Origin: Flavobacteriales bacterium
GTDB taxonomy: Bacteria; Bacteroidota; Bacteroidia; Flavobacteriales_D; Crocinitomicaceae
Assembly (NCBI GenBank): GCA_947458985.1
Contig: CANHBA010000121.1
Coordinates: 1 to 6,881 of the forward strand
Reading direction: 5' to 3'
DNA: 6,881 nt
Shown: piece after piece, positions 1-4,907 of the stretch
Layout of the letters: each line of letters starts with the position of its first letter
How positions within the stretch are numbered: the stretch's first letter is position 1
The notes under the pieces: model-generated
Databases searched by the model: none
Seen by the model: only the letters and a program-made list of their open reading frames with translations
What the model was told of the DNA's origin: nothing
Position numbers and translations under genes: made by a program

Positions 1-77
1 CGAACAAGCTTGTGCTCTTCTGAGAGCAGGTCGTCCATGTTGAAGTAATCTGGGTGTTGATATAAATCGGTTTTCAT
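1..77 (-). CDS. Acyl-CoA dehydrogenase (glutaryl-CoA dehydrogenase-like), N-terminal fragment cut by window edge
   Basis: Reading the minus strand from the ATG at 77-75 gives 25 codons, beginning MKTDLYQHPDYFNMDDLL and continuing SEEHKLV, before the window ends. From memory of the family, this closely resembles the N-terminus of Bacteroidota acyl-CoA dehydrogenases of the glutaryl-CoA dehydrogenase type. In these, a short leader and a D-L-L-[ST]-E-E-H-K-L-V-R stretch open the N-terminal helical domain. Such enzymes are cytoplasmic FAD-dependent dehydrogenases that oxidise acyl-CoA to enoyl-CoA and pass electrons to ETF; the glutaryl type also decarboxylates. No catalytic residue lies inside the window, so substrate class is inferred only from N-terminal similarity. 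The gene is divergent from the DUF4271 gene and has its own TACTTTTG box 18 bp upstream of the start. Confidence 0.72.
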   Translation of the reverse strand, partial: MKTDLYQHPDYFNMDDLLSEEHKLV

Positions 78-95
78 GATGGTTGATTTGTGGCA

Positions 96-103
96 CAAAA
101 GTA
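96..103 (-). promoter_or_regulatory. Putative Bacteroidota -7 box for the acyl-CoA dehydrogenase gene
   Basis: On the minus strand the bases read TACTTTTG, an exact match to the Bacteroidota sigma-factor -7 consensus TAnnTTTG. The box ends 18 bp before the ATG at 77, so the leader would be only about 11-12 nt. No convincing -33 TTG element is seen at the usual 17-20 bp spacing. Confidence 0.5.
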
Positions 104-141
104 CGTAATAATCTGTGCAGCTGTAGCATGCAAATTTGAAT

Positions 142-149
142 TATTTTTG
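142..149 (+). promoter_or_regulatory. Putative Bacteroidota -7 box for the DUF4271-hemD unit
   Basis: The plus strand reads TATTTTTG, an exact match to TAnnTTTG, ending 17 bp before the ATG at 167. A CTG at 121-123 sits 18 bp upstream, a one-mismatch version of the -33 TTG. The region is AT-rich, so a chance match is possible, but the position relative to the start codon mirrors the boxes of the two minus-strand genes. Confidence 0.42.
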
Positions 150-166
150 TATCCTAAATTCTCTAC

Positions 167-826
167 ATGCAAAGATTTGAACTCATCGAAAGAGCCTCCC
201 AAATGAATAGCTACTTGCTATTTGTTTCGTTGCTTTCTTTGACCTTCATCGCCTATGCCCGTATCAGTACCCCAGACGCGTTGACCTTATCTTGGAAGCG
301 CTTTTGGAAACTGAGCCGAGTGGAAAGTTTTGGTTTCGACGATGAAAAGATCCGCCCCGAAACGCAATCTCTATTATTGGGCAACTTTTTTATTTCATTC
401 TGCCTAAGCACCTTTTTATTTTTTCTGACCTACTTTCAAAGAACAGAAGCCTTCGTTTTAGCCCTTGTATTTGTCGTAGGATTTTTAATTTTTCAATTAA
501 TCAATTTCCGCATTGCCCTTCTCATTACAGATAACTGGAAGTTAGTAAGTGGCATTTCCGAAATAAATAAACAAGTCTGGTCTTTCTCAGGCTTGGTTTA
601 TTTGGGTCTATCTTTTCTTTGGCTGATCTATGGCCAATCCAATAATTTGCTCAACATCAGCTTTGTTGTGCTCTTTTTTGCGGCCTATGTTTGGCGCTTG
701 GTCAAGGCCTGGAGAGCTTGTGTTCAGGCAAATTTGGAATGGTATTATTTAATTTTGTACCTTTGCGCCTTGGAAATCCTACCTATACTTTTTGTATGGC
801 GCTGGTTTTCGGGCGAATACAATTAA
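167..826 (+). CDS. DUF4271 family integral membrane protein
   Basis: This is a 219-residue hydrophobic protein with about six predicted membrane segments, roughly at residues 14-32, 68-90, 94-118, 138-156, 163-180 and 192-212. The C-terminal segment, reading WYYLILYLCALEILP, is what I recognise as typical of DUF4271, a Bacteroidota family of unknown function. The segment between TM1 and TM2 (about residues 33-66) is polar and charged and probably forms a loop. The ATG at 167 lies 17 bp after a TAnnTTTG box. A second ATG at 203 (residue 13) would also keep all membrane segments. The gene is 14 bp upstream of hemD on the same strand and is probably cotranscribed with it; from memory this adjacency is common in Bacteroidota. 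A link to tetrapyrrole metabolism is only suggested by context. Confidence 0.82.
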   Translation: MQRFELIERASQMNSYLLFVSLLSLTFIAYARISTPDALTLSWKRFWKLSRVESFGFDDEKIRPETQSLLLGNFFISFCLSTFLFFLTYFQRTEAFVLALVFVVGFLIFQLINFRIALLITDNWKLVSGISEINKQVWSFSGLVYLGLSFLWLIYGQSNNLLNISFVVLFFAAYVWRLVKAWRACVQANLEWYYLILYLCALEILPILFVWRWFSGEYN

Positions 827-840
827 CTAAAACCACAACT

Positions 841-1590
841 TTGGCTATAAAGACCATATTAGTTTCTCAGCCGAAACCAGAAGGCGACAAATCTCCTTAT
901 TTTGATTTAGCTGATAAATACAAGCTCAAAATAGATTTCCGTCCATTTATCAAAGTGGAGGGTGTAGACCCTAAAGAGTTCCGCACCCAAAAAATCGATA
1001 TTTCCACCCACACGGCAATCATCCTAACTTCAAAGGTTGGCGTTGATCACTTCTTCAGAATGGCAGAAGCCATGCGTTTTGAAGTGCCTGACACCATGAA
1101 ATATTTTTGCATCACCGAGGCCGTAGCGCTTTATCTTCAAAAATACGTGACTTACCGCAAGCGTAAGATTTTCTTTGGTAAACAAACCATTGATGAACTT
1201 GCTGAGCTCATGAAAAAACAAAAAGGCGAAAAATTCTTATTGCCTTGCACCGATATTCTAAGAGATACCATTCCTCTTACCTTAGAGAAGTACAACATTC
1301 CATTTACAAAAGCTATTTTGTACAGAACTGTTGCTGCCGATCTTTCTGATTTAGAAGATGTCTATTACGATATGTTAGTGTTCTTTAGCCCAGGTGGAAT
1401 CGAGTCTTTATTCAAAAATTTCCCGGATTTCAAGCAGAACACCACCGCAATTGCTGCCTTTGGACCCACCACTGCCAATGCAGTTCTAAAGAACAATTTG
1501 CGCCTAGACGTTCATGCACCACATCCTAAAGCACCTTCCATGGTTGGCGCCATTGAATTGTTCATCAAAGAACAACTCAAGAAAAAATAA
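841..1590 (+). CDS. hemD: Uroporphyrinogen-III synthase, TTG start
   Basis: HemD closes and rearranges the linear tetrapyrrole hydroxymethylbilane to uroporphyrinogen III, the branch point to haem, sirohaem and corrinoids, in the cytoplasm. The 249-residue product has the two-lobed HemD pattern: ILVSQPKPE at the N-terminus, IILTSK at about 61-65, the tetrapyrrole-pocket-like FFSPGGIES at 181-189, AFGPTTA at 206-212 and HPKAPSM near the C-terminus. Sequence identity across HemD proteins is low, and this one resembles the Bacteroidota subgroup. I chose TTG at 841 because family members, as I recall them, begin only a few residues before ILVSQP, and this start gives a clean 14-bp gap after the DUF4271 gene. 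The upstream in-frame ATG at 796 would add 15 residues, overlap the preceding gene by 31 bp and read the C-terminal DUF4271 codons in another frame. It remains the alternative. No strong Shine-Dalgarno is seen at either start. Confidence 0.88.
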   Translation: MAIKTILVSQPKPEGDKSPYFDLADKYKLKIDFRPFIKVEGVDPKEFRTQKIDISTHTAIILTSKVGVDHFFRMAEAMRFEVPDTMKYFCITEAVALYLQKYVTYRKRKIFFGKQTIDELAELMKKQKGEKFLLPCTDILRDTIPLTLEKYNIPFTKAILYRTVAADLSDLEDVYYDMLVFFSPGGIESLFKNFPDFKQNTTAIAAFGPTTANAVLKNNLRLDVHAPHPKAPSMVGAIELFIKEQLKKK

Positions 1591-1628
1591 GTGATTTTCC
1601 TTTGTTTTTGTAGTGAAGTATTTTTTCC

Positions 1629-1652
1629 TTGACCGGAATTTATTTATATTTA
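1629..1652 (+). promoter_or_regulatory. Possible promoter of the secreted redoxin-like gene
   Basis: A TTGAC at 1629-1633 is followed by TATATTTA at 1645-1652, which matches seven of eight bases allowed by TAnnTTTG (the last base is A). The box ends 21 bp before the ATG at 1674. The TTG-to-box spacing is only 13 bp, shorter than the usual 17-20, so only the -7-like element should be given weight. I see no hairpin terminator for hemD in 1591-1628. Confidence 0.3.
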
Positions 1653-1673
1653 CGCAAACTTAAATTTTAACGC

Positions 1674-3197
1674 ATGAAAAAACTATTATTCTCAGCTGCT
1701 ATGTTACTTGCAGGTGTTAGTGCGAATGCGCAGCTAGCCCCAGGTAGCGTTGCTCCAAACTTTACTGTGTCTGCATACCAGACATGGTTATCTACTGCTG
1801 GTTCTGCTAGCAACGGATCTTACTCACTTTACAGCTACCTTGACCAAGGATACACTGTATTTTTAGATGTATCTGCAACTTGGTGTGGTCCATGCTGGAA
1901 CTACCACCTTTCTGGTGCTTTAGAAGATGTTTATGCTAACCACGGCCCAGCTGGAGCTCCAGGTGTTGCTGCTGCTACAACAGACGACGTTATGGTTATC
2001 TGGATTGAAGGTGACGGAACAACTGCTGACGCAACAATGTTAGACGGTTCAGGTGCTATCGGAAACTGGATTGAGCCAGCTGCTGGTAACCAAATCCAAT
2101 TCCCAATGGCTAACCCAGCTTCTGCTGTGGCTAACCAAATCAACAACGATTACGCTATTGCTTATTTCCCAACAATCTACCGTATTTGCCCTAACCGCAT
2201 CATCGAAGAAGTTGGTCAATTAGACGCTGCTGCATTGTATGCTACAGTTGGAGCTTGCCCTCCACCAGCATCTGCTCCTGCAGACGTAGCTGCTTTGAAC
2301 TACACTGGTGCTGCTGTACATTGTGAAGGTTCTTACACACCATCTGTTAACATCCAAAACAACGGTACATCTGCACTTACTTCTGCAACTGTAACAATCA
2401 CACAAGGTGGTACTACAGTTTCTACAGGTACTTACAGCGGTAGCTTAGCTACTTACGGTGTTGCTAACGTAACATGTTCACCAATCGCTAACTTTACTGG
2501 TGGTGCACTTACTTGTACAGTTACAACTGCTGGTGATGCTTCAGCTGCAAACAATGGCATGAGCGCAACTGTTGCTGCTGCTTCAAATGCTGTTTCTCAG
2601 TTTGTAACTGTGAACATCACAACTGACTACTACGCTTCAGAAACTGCTTGGGTTATCAAGAATAGCGCTGGTGCAACTGTAGCACAAGGTGGTGGTAACT
2701 GGGCTGATATGACAACTGGTGCTGCTGGTCAAACAGTTCAAGCTCCACAATTGGTTACACTTAACCCTAGCCAGTGTTATACTTTCGAAATCACTGACGC
2801 TTACGGAGATGGTATCTGCTGTGCTTACGGTAACGGTGCATACTCTTTGGTAGATGCAAACGGAACAACAATCGCTTCAGGTGCTGAGTTCTCAGATATC
2901 GACACACGTGCTTTCAAAACAGGTGCTTTAGGAATGGATGAGTTGGCTACAATCGCAATGAATGTATACCCTAACCCAGCTTCTTCTGAAGTAAACGTTT
3001 CTTTCGAAGCTACTAACAACGATTACGCAGTTGCATTAATGGATCTTCAAGGTCGCGTTATCGCTGCTAAAAACATGACTAACCTTAACGGAACACAAGT
3101 TGTTTCTTTCTCAACTGAAAACGTTGCTAAAGGAAGCTACATCGTAACTGTTACTGTAGACGGTCTTACAACTACCAAAAACGTAGTTATCAAATAA
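1674..3197 (+). CDS. Secreted thioredoxin-like (redoxin) protein with T9SS type A sorting domain
   Basis: The 507-residue protein has a Sec signal peptide (MKK, then a hydrophobic core, likely cleaved after A19 of SANA). A thioredoxin-fold domain follows at about 22-195. It carries the active-site motif W70-C71-G72-P73-C74, an insertion before the fold's second half, and the likely cis-proline motif Y164-F165-P166-T167 followed by RICPN. Residues about 200-300 are Thr/Asn/Gly-rich beta structure resembling a CARDB or Ig-like repeat. Residues about 308-416 hold a module with TDYYASETAW and the signature GDGICC at 378-383. The end (about 422-507) is a Por-secretion-tail domain with Y432-P433-N434-P435, a GRV turn and a basic C-terminus. 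T9SS cargo is exported through the outer membrane and often anchored on the surface. A CxxC redoxin here suggests thiol-disulfide chemistry outside the cell, but the substrate is unknown. Codons are strongly biased (GCT for Ala, AAC over AAT, TAC over TAT), unlike the neighbours, which suggests high expression. Confidence 0.88.
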   Translation: MKKLLFSAAMLLAGVSANAQLAPGSVAPNFTVSAYQTWLSTAGSASNGSYSLYSYLDQGYTVFLDVSATWCGPCWNYHLSGALEDVYANHGPAGAPGVAAATTDDVMVIWIEGDGTTADATMLDGSGAIGNWIEPAAGNQIQFPMANPASAVANQINNDYAIAYFPTIYRICPNRIIEEVGQLDAAALYATVGACPPPASAPADVAALNYTGAAVHCEGSYTPSVNIQNNGTSALTSATVTITQGGTTVSTGTYSGSLATYGVANVTCSPIANFTGGALTCTVTTAGDASAANNGMSATVAAASNAVSQFVTVNITTDYYASETAWVIKNSAGATVAQGGGNWADMTTGAAGQTVQAPQLVTLNPSQCYTFEITDAYGDGICCAYGNGAYSLVDANGTTIASGAEFSDIDTRAFKTGALGMDELATIAMNVYPNPASSEVNVSFEATNNDYAVALMDLQGRVIAAKNMTNLNGTQVVSFSTENVAKGSYIVTVTVDGLTTTKNVVIK

Positions 3198-3218
3198 TTT
3201 TCTTTCATAAGAAATATG

Positions 3219-3248
3219 AAACGCCCTCCTACGAGGGCGTTTTTTTTT
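3219..3248 (+). terminator. Rho-independent terminator of the redoxin-like gene
   Basis: A perfect inverted repeat ACGCCCTC (3221-3228) / GAGGGCGT (3233-3240) encloses the four-base loop CTAC. It is followed by an unbroken run of nine T (3240-3248). Two flanking A-T pairs (3219-3220 with 3241-3242) can extend the stem to ten. The hairpin begins 21 bp after the stop codon at 3197. There is no A-run on the left arm, so it is not an obvious bidirectional terminator. Confidence 0.93.
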
Positions 3249-3260
3249 GACCTTTGTTTT

Positions 3261-4907
3261 ATGTTTATCCCTTTAGGATCAGAATTTCAGCACCTCGCTT
3301 TACCTGAGCGCTTTACTTTTCCATTTTACTACGACGTGCATCCTATAGCGAAGCACGCAGTAGATTTATTGCAACAACGCTTAAGCACAGAAGAATTTGG
3401 CCATGATTTCGGCTTGGGCAGAAAAGAGCGCTTGGGAGCCATCGGAAAAATGTTTGGTGTATTAGTGGTGCAAAATGCCCAGCAGCAAATAGGTTATTTA
3501 GCGGCTTTTTCCGGAAAGCTTGGTAATACAAATCACCATGTTGGTTTTGTTCCGCCCGTATTTGATATACTAGAGGCACAAGGTTTTTTTCGAAGAGAAG
3601 AAGTAGAGATCCACGAGCTCACCATCCAATTGGAACAATTAGAAGGGTCACAGGAACTAGACAATTTAAAAGTTGCGTATCAAGAATTTCAAGCCCAATG
3701 GGCAAATCAATTGGAAGAACAGCGCTTGAAAAACAAAGAAAGCAAAAGTATACGTGATATCAAGCGCAGCGAAGCCCTTGTTCAAGATCCGCAAAATATT
3801 GCAGTTCTTGAAAGCCAACTTCGCGAAGAAAGCATGCACGAAAGCCGCCGCTTGAAGGCCTTAAAAAAACAAGCTCAAGAGGAGTTGTTTGCTCGTTCAG
3901 AACAACTGCGCTTATTCAAAGAAGAAATTGAACAATTAAAAGCCAGGCGAGCTGCCCATTCTGCAGATGTTCAGCAGCGGATTTTTGAACGCTATACGTT
4001 TTTAAATGCCTTAGGTCAAACCCAAAACGTACTGAATCTTTTTGCTGAATCACCGCCTGCCGGAGCGGGAGAATGTGCAGCGCCTAAGTTGTTGCAATAT
4101 GCCTATCTACACCAACTTCAACCGATTTGTATGGCTGAGTTTTGGTGGGGAATGGCACCAGATTCTGAAGTGCGTATTCATGGCCATTTTTATCCGTCTT
4201 GTAAAAGTAAATGCGAGCCTATTCTAGGACACATGTTGCAAGGTTTGGATGTAGATCCCAATCCAATTGCGGCAATTCATCCGCCTAAATCTTTGGATAT
4301 TATATACGAAGATGACTACATCGTTGCCATCAACAAAGCACCTGAGTATTTATCGGTACCGGGCAAAAATCCGCAACCCAATTCTTTAGAAGATTTAAAG
4401 AGATATTTCCCAGAAGCAGACGGCCCGCTTTTGGTGCACCGTTTGGATATGTCAACATCTGGCATTATGCTCGCGGCAAAAACCAAACTGATGCACCAGC
4501 GCTTGCAGCGACAGTTTGTACTCAGAAAAGTACAAAAGCAATATATAGCAGTGTTGGCGGGTATTCCGACACAAACGCAAGGAGAAATCAAGTTACCGTT
4601 GAGAGTTGATTTAGATGATCGCCCGAGGCAATTGGTTTGCCAGGAGCACGGGAGTTATGCGCATACCACCTATGAGGTTCTTGAAACAGTAAATGGAGAA
4701 ACGCGCATCAGGTTATTCCCAAAAACAGGCCGCACCCATCAATTACGCGTGCATGCAGCGCATCATCTTGGGTTGAACTGCCCCATTAAAGGCGATGATT
4801 TATACGGTCAGAAAGCAGACAGATTGCACTTGCATGCGGCTAAATTGGGTTTTTATCATCCGTATACAAACGATTGGATGGAACTCAATTGTCAACCTGA
4901 TTTTTAA
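3261..4907 (+). CDS. RluA-family RNA pseudouridine synthase with long N-terminal extension and coiled coil
   Basis: This enzyme isomerises uridine to pseudouridine in structured RNA (23S rRNA and/or tRNA; the target cannot be told from sequence). From the ATG at 3261 it has 548 residues, well above the 220-330 of ordinary RluA proteins. The catalytic domain occupies about 344-540. It contains H393-R394-L395-D396-M-S-T-S-G, with D396 as the catalytic aspartate, and the downstream GRTHQLRVH motif at 490-498. Ahead of it lie an N-terminal module (about 1-105, with GKMFGVLVV and GFVPPVFD), a charged Glu/Gln/Lys/Arg-rich coiled coil (about 111-245) and a linker with GECAAPKLLQYAY, AEFWWG and HGHFYPSCKSKCEPIL. 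From memory this long architecture recurs in Bacteroidota and some gammaproteobacteria. An in-frame ATG at 3216 is rejected as the start because translation would run through the upstream terminator hairpin. No S4 domain is seen. The stop codon overlaps that of convergent ispG. Confidence 0.9.
   Translation: MFIPLGSEFQHLALPERFTFPFYYDVHPIAKHAVDLLQQRLSTEEFGHDFGLGRKERLGAIGKMFGVLVVQNAQQQIGYLAAFSGKLGNTNHHVGFVPPVFDILEAQGFFRREEVEIHELTIQLEQLEGSQELDNLKVAYQEFQAQWANQLEEQRLKNKESKSIRDIKRSEALVQDPQNIAVLESQLREESMHESRRLKALKKQAQEELFARSEQLRLFKEEIEQLKARRAAHSADVQQRIFERYTFLNALGQTQNVLNLFAESPPAGAGECAAPKLLQYAYLHQLQPICMAEFWWGMAPDSEVRIHGHFYPSCKSKCEPILGHMLQGLDVDPNPIAAIHPPKSLDIIYEDDYIVAINKAPEYLSVPGKNPQPNSLEDLKRYFPEADGPLLVHRLDMSTSGIMLAAKTKLMHQRLQRQFVLRKVQKQYIAVLAGIPTQTQGEIKLPLRVDLDDRPRQLVCQEHGSYAHTTYEVLETVNGETRIRLFPKTGRTHQLRVHAAHHLGLNCPIKGDDLYGQKADRLHLHAAKLGFYHPYTNDWMELNCQPDF

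Noticed and set aside
691..840. Upstream extension of the hemD frame to an ATG at 691
   Set aside because: These 50 codons lie almost entirely inside the DUF4271 gene and read it in another frame; no HemD similarity is visible before the ILVSQP motif.
1931..2405. Minus-strand open frames inside the T9SS gene (1931-2146, 2220-2405)
   Set aside because: They are low-complexity mirror frames caused by the biased GCT/ACA/GTA codon use; they have no family similarity or promoter, and the sense gene is clear.
3249..3256. GACCTTTG as a -7 box for the pseudouridine synthase gene
   Set aside because: It has one mismatch to TAnnTTTG, lies only 4 bp before the ATG and has its upstream element inside the terminator; kept only as a possibility within a finding.
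3216..3260. In-frame ATG at 3216 as the start of the pseudouridine synthase
   Set aside because: The extra 15 residues would be encoded by the terminator hairpin and T-run (giving a FFF stretch) and do not look like the family N-terminus; ATG at 3261 is the better start.
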